A DNA stretch of 42,012 nt from JAGKXC01 sp964554385 (GTDB lineage Bacteria > Bacteroidota > Bacteroidia > NS11-12g > UBA955). Position numbers and translations under genes: made by a program. Of the stretch, positions 25,733 to 33,611 are shown piece after piece. Position 1 is the first letter of the stretch. The number at the start of each line of letters is the position of its first letter. The notes beneath the pieces were generated by a model. That model did no database searches. It was given only the letters and a program-made list of their open reading frames with translations, and was not told the DNA's origin. The stretch lies in assembly GCA_964554385.1 (NCBI GenBank), contig CAZKOM010000012.1, positions 1 to 42,012 of the forward strand. The letters run 5' to 3'.

Positions 25733-25740
25733 CAAAAGTA
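25733..25740 (-). promoter_or_regulatory. -7 element (TACTTTTG) for the glgA-like/DUF4270/aroF run
   Basis: A perfect TAnnTTTG match on the minus strand, 33 bases before the ATG at 25699. A TTG 24 bases upstream (25765-25767) is slightly wide for a -33 element. Confidence 0.5.
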
Positions 25741-25817
25741 TAACAAAAATTTTGGAAATTAAAACAATAAGAGGCTAAAAACCTTTGAAAAACCTTTATT
25801 TGCAGTCAATTTCGTAA

Positions 25818-26660
25818 ATGAAAGTTGTTACAAATTCTGAGTCTTTGGATTCGTTGCGATCTGCTTTGCATACCAAACAGTTGGCCCTTGTTCCAACCAT
25901 GGGTGCCTTGCATGATGGTCATTTGAAACTTGCACAATCGGCCAAGGAGTTGGGATACTTTGTGTTGGTAAGCATTTTTGTAAATCCAAGACAGTTTAAT
26001 AACCCTGTTGATTTAGATAAGTACCCTAGAACTATTGAAGAGGACAAGCAAAAGTTAATAGATGCAGGGATAGATGCTGTGTATATTCCTAAACTTGAGG
26101 ATGTCTACATAGAAGAAATTCGCGATATAGAGGTGGATTTGGGTACCTTGGATCATGTATTTGAAGGTCATTTTAGACCCGGACACTTTGATGGGGTAGT
26201 TCAGGTGTTGTATCGATTTTTTCTTCGCGTTAATCCAGATGCTGTTTTCTTTGGTGAAAAGGATTTGCAACAATGCATGGTAGTGAAAAAACTGTTGAAT
26301 CAGTGTTTCCCGTCTATTACATATTATCAAGTGCCTACGGTAAGAGAGAGTTCTGGGCTAGCTATGAGTTCAAGAAATCAACGTCTAACTGATGAGGGTA
26401 AGAAAAAAGCGGCGGAAATTTATTCGGTACTTTCTGCCCTAAAACAACAATGTTTGTTAGGCGATTTTAAATCGGAAGAAATGATAAATCGACTAAAATC
26501 AATGGAAATTGAAACAGAATATCTAGCCTGGGTATTTCTACCCGATATGTCGCCAATAAAAACTCAGGATCACCGGAAATACAAGCATCAAGCCATCGTT
26601 TTTGCTGGTTATTTGGAGGGTGTTCGCTTGATTGATAATCTCGTTTTCGATTTAGCTTAA
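25818..26660 (+). CDS. panC: Pantoate--beta-alanine ligase
   Basis: A 280-residue cytoplasmic enzyme, the last step of pantothenate synthesis: pantoate + beta-alanine + ATP to pantothenate via a pantoyl-adenylate. It has VPTMGALHDGHL (the nucleotidyl-transferase HxGH motif), SIFVNPRQFNNPVDLDKYPR (residue ~50), FGEKDLQQ (~150) and the KMSKS-like MSSRNQRL (~190). Length is normal. panB and panD are not nearby. It is divergent from the glycogen-synthase-like gene, with a 118-base region between them carrying the minus-strand promoter and a 7/8 match (AACCTTTG) for the plus strand. Confidence 0.96.
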   Translation: MKVVTNSESLDSLRSALHTKQLALVPTMGALHDGHLKLAQSAKELGYFVLVSIFVNPRQFNNPVDLDKYPRTIEEDKQKLIDAGIDAVYIPKLEDVYIEEIRDIEVDLGTLDHVFEGHFRPGHFDGVVQVLYRFFLRVNPDAVFFGEKDLQQCMVVKKLLNQCFPSITYYQVPTVRESSGLAMSSRNQRLTDEGKKKAAEIYSVLSALKQQCLLGDFKSEEMINRLKSMEIETEYLAWVFLPDMSPIKTQDHRKYKHQAIVFAGYLEGVRLIDNLVFDLA

Positions 26661-26691
26661 AAGGCAAGGAAATATCAAGGGGTATCCTGAA

Positions 26692-27144
26692 TTATTCTTT
26701 CTGTTTTGAATCGATAATAATCGTTACTGGACCATCATTAATTAATTCTACTTTCATGTCGGCACCGAAAACTCCCAGATACGTTGGAATATTGTGTTTA
26801 GAAGTTAAAAGTTGACAGAAATTGGCATACAGTTGTGAAGCAAAATCTGGTGCTGCGGCTCGAATAAAGGACGGCCTGTTTCCTTTGGCCGTTTGAGCAT
26901 GCAAGGTGAATTGAGAAATGGCCAAAATAGAACCAGAAATATCTTTGATACTTAAATTCATTTTTCCATTATCGTCCGAAAAGATTCTTAAACCAGCAAC
27001 TTTATCGGCCAACCACACAACATCGGTTTCATTATCTGCACCTTCAATACCCACGAGTATCAAAAACCCTTGATCAATAGCATTTATCAAATTGCCATCA
27101 ACCGAAACTTGAGCTTTTGATACTCGTTGTATTACTAAACGCAT
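26692..27144 (-). CDS. dtd: D-aminoacyl-tRNA deacylase
   Basis: A 150-residue homodimeric enzyme that removes D-amino acids (and glycine from tRNA-Ala) from mischarged tRNA. Family start MRLVIQRVSKAQVSVDG, the active-site SQFTLHA at ~80, KGNRPSF and the cross-subunit GPVT motif (here NDGPVT, near the C-terminus) are all present. It begins in the stop codon of the secreted Omp28-like gene (TAATG), a surprising operon partner. It is convergent with panC (31 bases, no clear terminator). Confidence 0.95.
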   Translation of the reverse strand: MRLVIQRVSKAQVSVDGNLINAIDQGFLILVGIEGADNETDVVWLADKVAGLRIFSDDNGKMNLSIKDISGSILAISQFTLHAQTAKGNRPSFIRAAAPDFASQLYANFCQLLTSKHNIPTYLGVFGADMKVELINDGPVTIIIDSKQKE

Positions 27145-29147
27145 TATTCTTTAATGAATTTTCTTGTATTAATTCCGTTTTCTGTATGCACCGAAACCAA
27201 ATATATTCCGGGAGTTAATGAAGAAATATTTACCGTGTTTTCTCCTGAATTAGATACTGAATTAGTTTGAACAATCGATCCGTTAACATTCATTATATTA
27301 ATTTTTTGAATTGATTGACCTAAAGTAATTGTTAAATAATCATGTGCGGGGCTAGGAGTAACAGTAAAGTTCGGTTTTGATAAATTCTTATTTGATAAGA
27401 CTTCGGTTCCATTCACGAAAGTATTATTTAAAGCATCTGTGGTTGCAATCGAAAACCCATTATCAATTGCACCGTTTGGATCAATGAACATACTTACGAT
27501 ATGCATTTTATTAAAATTCCAATCAGCATTAATAGGGAAAGTGAAGTTGTGAATAAAGGTGTCACCTTGTTTAGCGGTGTTTCCGTAAGCATTATTTAAT
27601 CCGTTAAAACTAGGAGAAATATACCTACCAACATGGTCATATACCATTTTTGAAGCAGGAACTGGGTTTGCTAATAATTCAAATCCACCCATAACTCCGT
27701 TACTACCTCCGGCGTAGGCATTGCTTTGGTTGTAGCCATTGGTAGTTCCTGTAACACTATCCTCCACCAAGGCACAAACCAATTTATAGTTTCCGGAAAT
27801 ATCCGATTTTACTGTAGTTTTAAGGCTAACTTTTAACTCTCTGGTCACAGAGTTCCATTGTGCAGCCGTATAAAAAACACCCTTAGGAGCCTGAACAATA
27901 CGCTTTAAGAAATCCTTATCCATGGCCGATGGATCTACATCATTACCGCGGTCTACTACAGCACTAGGATATCCAGAAATCTTTGTTCCCAATCCTGCGT
28001 CCCAAGTAAAATCTTCCATCGGATCATTATTGTGAATTGCGATTCCTTGAAAATATCCTTTGTATTTAGAATCCATATTTTTCAATGACACAGCACCTCT
28101 CGGGCACCAAGCACACCAAGTACCTGTGGCCTCTTCTCCAATAACCATTTTGTCTTGAGCTGGGACAACTGGGTTAACAATAATTTGCTTACTATCGTCT
28201 AAGTTGTTTTCATCGCTAGTTTGATTAATACTTACGATTTCGGCAATAAATGCATTACTTCCAGCCGCAATCGTCCAAGGATTTTGCCATTTTAATAATG
28301 CAGCTGTATTTTTTGCAATATTTAAACCACTGAACTTCAATTGTTCGCTTTGGTTGTTGTACGTAATTTTAACTTCGGCTTCGGTTATTGTTTCGGTACC
28401 AATATTTCGTAGTTGAATACTAGGAGTTACGCTACTTCCAGATAAAAATCCCAGTACATCGTTAATAGAACTTATAGCTGCATTTTTAGTAAAAGAACTG
28501 CTTGGTGCAGTGTATTCGTAAGTTACATCATCTACCCAAAAACTACTTCCTTGTAGAGGATAAATATCCATTGTTGCAATTTGGTAAGATCCATTCTGAA
28601 AGGTGCCTTGACTTACATTATCAATCAAAATTTCCCAAGTATTTGTGTTCAAGAACGTATTAATACTTAGATTAAACCATTGATTTTGAGGATATTTACC
28701 AGAAAATACTAATCCGGTTTTAGTATTAGTTATAGAAAGGTCTCCGGTTGTTTCGAAGTAAACATCAAAAGTGTAGCCTTTACCAGCAACTGTTTGTTCT
28801 TGAAAATTAAAATAGGCCGATTTACCTGTTTCCACAAATAAGTTCATCCCTAATGAGAAGTTGCCTGTAGTATATTGACCTCCAAAAGGTAGAATAATAT
28901 CCTGAGGACCTCCAGCAGCCACGGTTGAACTAAAATACAAGCTGTTATTGCCGCTTTTTGCCTTGGTATTAACTACTTTGGCATCGTCTGATCCACCACC
29001 CGTTTTGCTTGTCCAGGTTTCCCAGGTATTACTTTTTTGAGCAATAAAATCACCCGCAGTGTAGGCCTCAAAATCATCGGAAAAGGTTTGCGCACTGGCC
29101 GATAGTATTAATGGCCAAGTTGCGAATAGGAGTATTTGTTTTTTCAT
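27144..29147 (-). CDS. Omp28-like, thioredoxin-fold secreted protein with T9SS type-A sorting domain
   Basis: A 667-residue exported protein: signal peptide (MKKQILLFATWPLILSASAQ), an N-terminal beta-sandwich-like domain of ~200 residues, a CARDB-like segment (~220-320), then an Omp28-related domain opening with GEEATGTWCAWCPRG (CxxC pair, ~335-350) followed by AIHNNDPM and GYPSAVVDR. A Por-secretion tail ends it (FTVTPSPAHDYLTI…GIYLVSV…RKFIKE), the T9SS type-A signal. It is therefore exported through the T9SS and probably surface-attached or released. The CxxC suggests a redox activity (inference). It overlaps dtd by one base (TAATG), so the same mRNA serves both. Confidence 0.86.
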   Translation of the reverse strand: MKKQILLFATWPLILSASAQTFSDDFEAYTAGDFIAQKSNTWETWTSKTGGGSDDAKVVNTKAKSGNNSLYFSSTVAAGGPQDIILPFGGQYTTGNFSLGMNLFVETGKSAYFNFQEQTVAGKGYTFDVYFETTGDLSITNTKTGLVFSGKYPQNQWFNLSINTFLNTNTWEILIDNVSQGTFQNGSYQIATMDIYPLQGSSFWVDDVTYEYTAPSSSFTKNAAISSINDVLGFLSGSSVTPSIQLRNIGTETITEAEVKITYNNQSEQLKFSGLNIAKNTAALLKWQNPWTIAAGSNAFIAEIVSINQTSDENNLDDSKQIIVNPVVPAQDKMVIGEEATGTWCAWCPRGAVSLKNMDSKYKGYFQGIAIHNNDPMEDFTWDAGLGTKISGYPSAVVDRGNDVDPSAMDKDFLKRIVQAPKGVFYTAAQWNSVTRELKVSLKTTVKSDISGNYKLVCALVEDSVTGTTNGYNQSNAYAGGSNGVMGGFELLANPVPASKMVYDHVGRYISPSFNGLNNAYGNTAKQGDTFIHNFTFPINADWNFNKMHIVSMFIDPNGAIDNGFSIATTDALNNTFVNGTEVLSNKNLSKPNFTVTPSPAHDYLTITLGQSIQKINIMNVNGSIVQTNSVSNSGENTVNISSLTPGIYLVSVHTENGINTRKFIKE

Positions 29148-29202
29148 ATTCTACATTTCAAGTTATGCAATATACGAATACCCCGTGTAAATAATTACTA
29201 TT

Positions 29203-30114
29203 TCAATCGTGACGTTGGCCGCCTAATATGCTAAAAACATGCAAAATATGGGGGAATACTGCGTCCATCGATTCTTTAGCTCCTCTGCTTGATCCCGGTA
29301 ATGCCAAGACCAAGGAGTTTTCAATAAAACCAGAAATACTTCTGCTTAACATGGCATATGGAGTGCGGTTTTGACCGTAATTTCTTATAGCTTCTTCTAT
29401 CCCTGGAACTCGGCGTTGAATGATTGGAATTAATGCTTCTGGAGTGACATCTCTTTTGGATAGTCCAGTTCCACCTGTAAAGATGATAAGATCAAATTTG
29501 TTTTCTACACCCTGCAAGGCCGATTTTTGGATTTCGGCAATTTCGTCAGGAATTATTTCGAATTCTTGAACTTTAACACCAAGATTTTCTAGGTGATTTT
29601 TAATACTTGCGCCTGCTGAATCAGTTTTATGTCCAGCGGAAATTGAGTCTGAACAAACGATTACCTTGGCACTTAAATTTGGTAATGCTTTTTTCTTGAT
29701 ATCGGACTTTCCACCTTGCTTTTCTTGCAATTGAATGCGTTCAATACAAATTCCTTTATCGATGGGCTTTAGCATATCATAAAGCGTTAATGCGGCCACC
29801 GATGCGGAATGCATGGCTTCTACCTCAACCCCTGTTTTGTAAATGGTGGCTACTTCTACTTCGATGTAAATGGTTAAATTTTCTAAACGAAAACGAACTT
29901 GAGTATATTCAATAGGAAGAGGGTGACAATCGGGAATTAGTTCCGATGTTTTTTTAGCTGCGAATAAAGCTGCTACTCTTGCAGATTCTAGCACATTTCC
30001 TTTAGGAACAGCATGATTGTTAATTGCATCAATGGTTTCTTGTTTGCTACAAATAACTTGTGCTGTGGCAATGGCTTTACGATACGTATTGGATTTATGA
30101 GTTATGTCTATCAT
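29203..30114 (-). CDS. moaC: Bifunctional MoaC / MogA-type molybdenum cofactor protein
   Basis: A 303-residue fusion. The first ~155 residues are MoaC (cyclic pyranopterin monophosphate synthase), with DCHPLPI, VEVEAMHSASVAALTLYDM and a Lys-rich stretch GGKSDIKKKA. The second half is MoaB/MogA-like (molybdopterin adenylyltransferase): VCSDSISAGHKTDSAG, the IFTGGTGLSKRD loop and ALPGSSRGAKESMDAVFPHILH. Thus one protein covers the second and the penultimate steps of cofactor synthesis. The start ATG at 30114 overlaps the moaE stop by 4 bases (ATGA). A longer in-frame extension upstream, to 30207, runs into moaE and is not used. MoaC/MoaB fusions are known in Bacteroidota. Confidence 0.92.
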   Translation of the reverse strand: MIDITHKSNTYRKAIATAQVICSKQETIDAINNHAVPKGNVLESARVAALFAAKKTSELIPDCHPLPIEYTQVRFRLENLTIYIEVEVATIYKTGVEVEAMHSASVAALTLYDMLKPIDKGICIERIQLQEKQGGKSDIKKKALPNLSAKVIVCSDSISAGHKTDSAGASIKNHLENLGVKVQEFEIIPDEIAEIQKSALQGVENKFDLIIFTGGTGLSKRDVTPEALIPIIQRRVPGIEEAIRNYGQNRTPYAMLSRSISGFIENSLVLALPGSSRGAKESMDAVFPHILHVFSILGGQRHD

Positions 30115-30545
30115 TGGTTTATTTTCCAATTTTCTTGATTGGTATCCATAAGTTCTTTGCCCCAAATAGGCAGTTCGTTTTTTATACGCTCCACCAGTTC
30201 CGAACAAGCATCGATGGCTGCTTTACGACGTTTGGAAGAAGTAAATACAAATAAACACATTTCGCCAACCTCAACCTTACCTAAGCTGTGATAAATATGC
30301 ATGCATGTAAGATCGTATTTGTTAAAAATATCTTCTCGGATTCCATGAGCCAATTCTAAAGCCATTTCGTTGTAAGCGGTATATTCAATGGCACTTACCG
30401 CACCAAGATTGGTTTCATCAGCCCGTACTTGTCCTAGAAATATAGAGTGAGCTCCAATATTCGTCTTGCTTTGATGTGCAGCAATTGAATTTGCAATTTT
30501 CTCCGTTGAAATGGGTCCGTCAATAAATATATTTTTGTAACTCAT
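30111..30545 (-). CDS. moaE: Molybdopterin synthase catalytic (large) subunit
   Basis: A 144-residue cytoplasmic enzyme that transfers sulfur from MoaD thiocarboxylate to cyclic pyranopterin monophosphate, making molybdopterin. The family pattern is IFLGQVRADE (~40), TAYNEMALE, IYHSLGKVEVGEM, the RRKAAIDACSELVERIKNELPIWGKE region (substrate-binding basic residues). It lies in the Mo cluster, 41 bases after the MoeB-like gene, and overlaps moaC-mogA by 4 bases. Confidence 0.94.
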   Translation of the reverse strand: MSYKNIFIDGPISTEKIANSIAAHQSKTNIGAHSIFLGQVRADETNLGAVSAIEYTAYNEMALELAHGIREDIFNKYDLTCMHIYHSLGKVEVGEMCLFVFTSSKRRKAAIDACSELVERIKNELPIWGKELMDTNQENWKINQ

Positions 30546-30586
30546 TATTTAAAAGTATTTTAAACTATGTTAGTTGAATCTTTAAT

Positions 30587-31288
30587 TTAAATTTCAATTT
30601 TTAACATTGAATACCCGTGTTGGTTAAAAATAATCATTTCATTAACGAGTTTTCCTGGTTTTCCAATGATTTGATTGATTGTCTCTATCGATAATACGCT
30701 CCCAATCAATCCAGCGGTAGCTCCCAGTACTCCTGCCTCTTCACAGTTGTTTGAATTGAGTTTGGTTATCTCTTCGGGAAAAATGGTTCTGTACGGTTTA
30801 TACCCTTCTTCTCGGTTATTTAAACAGATTATTTGTCCTTCGTTTCGGTAAATCGATCCAGTGAGTATGGTTTTTTGTAGCGTTTCCGCAGCTTGAGTAG
30901 TGGCGTATCGACAAAGAAAATTATCGGAACAATCGATAATCAAATCGGCTTTTTCTAGTAATTGTGCTGCATTATTTTCGGTAAGTTGGTTGTCTATTCC
31001 TATTACTTGTATATCGTTAAATTGTGAGTTCAATTTTTGGGCAGCTTGAATAGCCTTGTTTTTGCCAATGTCGTCAACGCCAAAAAGTACTTGCCTATTC
31101 AAATTGTCTAAACTTACCGTATCCGCATCAATTAAAATGATATTTTTTATGCCAGCGGCGGCCAAATAAAGTGCTACGGGACAGCCTAGTCCACCCACGC
31201 CAACAATTATTACACAGCTTTTTTGAATTACAAGTTGATTGACTAGACCGATTTCGGGTAATAATATTTGTCGGTAAAATCTATCCAC
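30587..31288 (-). CDS. MoeB/ThiF-family adenylyltransferase (lacking zinc cysteines)
   Basis: A 233-residue E1-like protein. It should adenylate the C-terminal GG of MoaD for sulfur transfer. Visible are the N-terminal DRFYRQILLPEIG, the nucleotide loop GVGGLGCPVALYLAAAG, IDADTVSLDNLNRQVLF and DCSDNFLCRY. The paired CxxC motifs that hold the structural zinc in E. coli MoeB are absent: the first position reads YRTIFPEE instead of YRCLFPE, and the C-terminus stops after QHGYSMLKIEI with no second pair. It also has no rhodanese domain. It starts 2 bases after moaD, which supports the role as MoaD activator. Confidence 0.85.
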   Translation of the reverse strand: MDRFYRQILLPEIGLVNQLVIQKSCVIIVGVGGLGCPVALYLAAAGIKNIILIDADTVSLDNLNRQVLFGVDDIGKNKAIQAAQKLNSQFNDIQVIGIDNQLTENNAAQLLEKADLIIDCSDNFLCRYATTQAAETLQKTILTGSIYRNEGQIICLNNREEGYKPYRTIFPEEITKLNSNNCEEAGVLGATAGLIGSVLSIETINQIIGKPGKLVNEMIIFNQHGYSMLKIEI

Positions 31289-31290
31289 GA

Positions 31291-31533
31291 TTATCCTCCT
31301 GAAAATGGCGGTAAAATAGCTATTTCATCGTTGGGTTGAAGTAGGGCAGATTTAACAATTTTTCGGTTAACAGACATAACAAAACCTAAGGATTTTAGCT
31401 GGGGATACTGTTCCAGTAAATAGGAATGTAATTCTTCTAATTGGTTAAAATAATTGCATGCTTGTTCATGACATCCCGTTATTTCGGCTGATTTTCCAAA
31501 GAATAATAAGCGTAACGTTTGGTTTTGGTTCAT
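31291..31533 (-). CDS. moaD: Molybdopterin synthase sulfur-carrier subunit
   Basis: An 80-residue ubiquitin-fold protein with the C-terminal Gly-Gly (ILPPFSGG) that becomes a thiocarboxylate. LRLLFFGKSAEITG at the start and FVMSVNRKIVKSALLQPNDEIAILPP near the end match the family. I chose the ATG at 31533, since the upstream in-frame start adds six hydrophobic residues and is less usual. The stop is 2 bases before the MoeB-like gene, its predicted activating enzyme. Confidence 0.92.
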   Translation of the reverse strand: MNQNQTLRLLFFGKSAEITGCHEQACNYFNQLEELHSYLLEQYPQLKSLGFVMSVNRKIVKSALLQPNDEIAILPPFSGG

Positions 31534-31581
31534 GATTATCCAGAAAAGCAAAAATAACCAAACTTGTATATTGTTTGGAAT

Positions 31582-32370
31582 TTAAAATTCAGCTACGTAG
31601 GCAATAATTAGTTTAACAGCAGCAATTACTAAGACAATGGCAAGTATCCTCTTGATTGTGTTATTTGAAAAGTCTGCGGCACCTTTCCACGATCCAAATA
31701 AACCGCCTATTAAAGATGCTGCTAAGATCCAAATGATTTGATAAAAATCCGAACTAGATGGGTTTGATATTTCTAATAAAATGCTAGGTTTTCCAATTAA
31801 TCCAGCGATTGAGTTAGACACGATAAATGCTGCACTAATAGCAGCTGTTTCTTTTGCGTTATGCCATCCCAAAAGTAAAATGATTGGTGATAAAATAATT
31901 CCACCACCAATTCCGATCATCCCAGACACTAAGCCAATGGGTATTCCAATTCCAATTAGTACACTAGCGGATGGAACTGATGAAATGACTGTCGATTCGG
32001 GTTTAATGGTTTTTTGGGGAAACACAATTTGTTGAAGGTCAAACAGTCTGATAGAACTAAATAATAATAAGCAACCCAATATGAATTTATATAAATTAGG
32101 GTCTAATGGAATTTTACTACCGAGAAAAGATGCAGGAATAGAACCAATAACTAGCCACAAAAAGGTCTTTTTAGGAAAATCAATTACACGGCTAAAGTTT
32201 ATAAAGGCAATGGATGCCACTAAGATATTGAGAATTAATGCAGAGCTTTTACAGAGGTCATTAGAAATATCCAATAATGCTAGCAACGCGAGATAACTGC
32301 TAGCACCTCCATGTCCAACCGAGGAATATAAAAATGCTACTATGAAAAACAAAAAATAGTAAAATTCCAT
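31582..32370 (-). CDS. TauE/SafE-family membrane permease inside the Mo cluster
   Basis: A 262-residue inner-membrane protein with ~8 hydrophobic segments and the two glycine-rich signatures of the TauE/SafE family (SVGHGGASSYLALLAL near the N-terminus and GMIGIGGGIILSPIILLL at ~150). Family members export sulfite or sulfoacetate or carry other small organic and inorganic anions. It lies between moeA and moaD in the same orientation (gaps of 55 and 48 bases), with no other anion transporter seen. A role in anion balance linked to the cofactor (molybdate, sulfite or nitrate-related) is inferred only from position. Confidence 0.85.
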   Translation of the reverse strand: MEFYYFLFFIVAFLYSSVGHGGASSYLALLALLDISNDLCKSSALILNILVASIAFINFSRVIDFPKKTFLWLVIGSIPASFLGSKIPLDPNLYKFILGCLLLFSSIRLFDLQQIVFPQKTIKPESTVISSVPSASVLIGIGIPIGLVSGMIGIGGGIILSPIILLLGWHNAKETAAISAAFIVSNSIAGLIGKPSILLEISNPSSSDFYQIIWILAASLIGGLFGSWKGAADFSNNTIKRILAIVLVIAAVKLIIAYVAEF

Positions 32371-32425
32371 GGATAATAACGGTCTAGAAGTGCTTGTTAA
32401 TGTATTAAAATACAGATATTTAGGA

Positions 32426-33610
32426 TTAAATCGGAATATATTTTAGTGAGGTTCCAGAATCATTATTTTCCCAATCTTCAGGTAAGATCACCAACGCATT
32501 GGATGCATTTAAGGTGGATAAATTGAACGATTCTTGGCCAGTAAGAATTTTAATTTTTCCATGGGATACATTTGCTTTTACAAAATGCGTGAGCCCGATT
32601 TTTTTCTGGTAAGAATTTTCTAACTCACCAATAGGCAGTTGATTGTAATAATCACTTACTGTAAAACCACCATTTAATTGTTGAATTAATGGATTTACCC
32701 AGGCATGAAAACAAGTATTTACAGAAGCTGGATTTCCAGGGAGCGCAATAAAAACTTGATGGTTTAATGTGCCAATATATAACGGTTTTCCGGGTTTCTG
32801 TTTAACTTTATAGAACGTCTCATTTACGCCAATTTCCTCTAAAACCGTTTTAACAAAATCAAAATCACCCACCGAAATTCCACCCGTTAACACAACAATA
32901 TTGGTTTCTTTCATGGCCGATAAAATACTGGATTTTAAGATGTGAGGGTCGTCTATACAACGAGAATAAGGCAGAGCATTTATGTTCTTTTCGGCAAATA
33001 ATGCTTGTAACATAGGGCCATTACTATTATATATTCCTGCCATGGGTAGATCTTGGCCAATTTCTACTAACTCATTACCAGTTATTATAATAGAAGCAAT
33101 AACTTTATTTATTACTGCAATTTTCGTGATTCCTATCGTTGCCAATAAACCAATAATTCCACTGGTTATTTTTTGACCCGCAGATACTACCGTTTGATTG
33201 ATTTTAGTTTGTGATCCTTGCTTACGAATATTAAGATTTGCTGTTATGGGTTGATTAAATGTTACCCATTTTTCCGTTTCTATGGCCCATTCTTGTTGTA
33301 TTACCGAAATGCATCCAACGGGGATACTTGCACCTGTAAAAATTCGTATAGCCTCGCCATGTTTTAGCGGTGTTGTCCAATGGTCTCCCGCTGCTATTAC
33401 TCCACAAATGAAAAATTTATCTGGAATTTCATGCTCCCAACATAGAGCGTAACCATCCATAGCGGAGTTGTCGAAACTGGGTACATCCATGGGAGCGACA
33501 ACATCATCTGCTAGGATATATCCCAAACTTTCAGCTAATGGAAGTTCAATTATTTCTCTATTAATAGAAATAGTAGATAATTTTGAGATGGCTTCGTATT
33601 GGTTAACCAT
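32426..33610 (-). CDS. moeA: Molybdopterin molybdotransferase
   Basis: A 394-residue cytoplasmic enzyme that inserts molybdate into adenylated molybdopterin. Domain I/II/III/IV layout is recognisable: PMDVPSFDNSAMDGYAL (~45), GEAIRIFTGASIP, the MogA-like domain with ITGNELVEIGQDL and TGGISVGDFDFVK, GKPLYIG, ALPGNPAS. I chose the ATG at 33610 (MVNQYEAIS), one base after the moaA stop. A TTG at 33622 is possible but lies inside moaA. moaA-moeA are thus coupled. Confidence 0.93.
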   Translation of the reverse strand: MVNQYEAISKLSTISINREIIELPLAESLGYILADDVVAPMDVPSFDNSAMDGYALCWEHEIPDKFFICGVIAAGDHWTTPLKHGEAIRIFTGASIPVGCISVIQQEWAIETEKWVTFNQPITANLNIRKQGSQTKINQTVVSAGQKITSGIIGLLATIGITKIAVINKVIASIIITGNELVEIGQDLPMAGIYNSNGPMLQALFAEKNINALPYSRCIDDPHILKSSILSAMKETNIVVLTGGISVGDFDFVKTVLEEIGVNETFYKVKQKPGKPLYIGTLNHQVFIALPGNPASVNTCFHAWVNPLIQQLNGGFTVSDYYNQLPIGELENSYQKKIGLTHFVKANVSHGKIKILTGQESFNLSTLNASNALVILPEDWENNDSGTSLKYIPI

Positions 33611-33611
33611 T

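Noticed and set aside
30115..30207. 31-residue N-terminal extension of MoaC-MogA
   Set aside because: It reads moaE in another frame; the family start MIDITHKS at 30114 overlaps the moaE stop in the usual ATGA manner.
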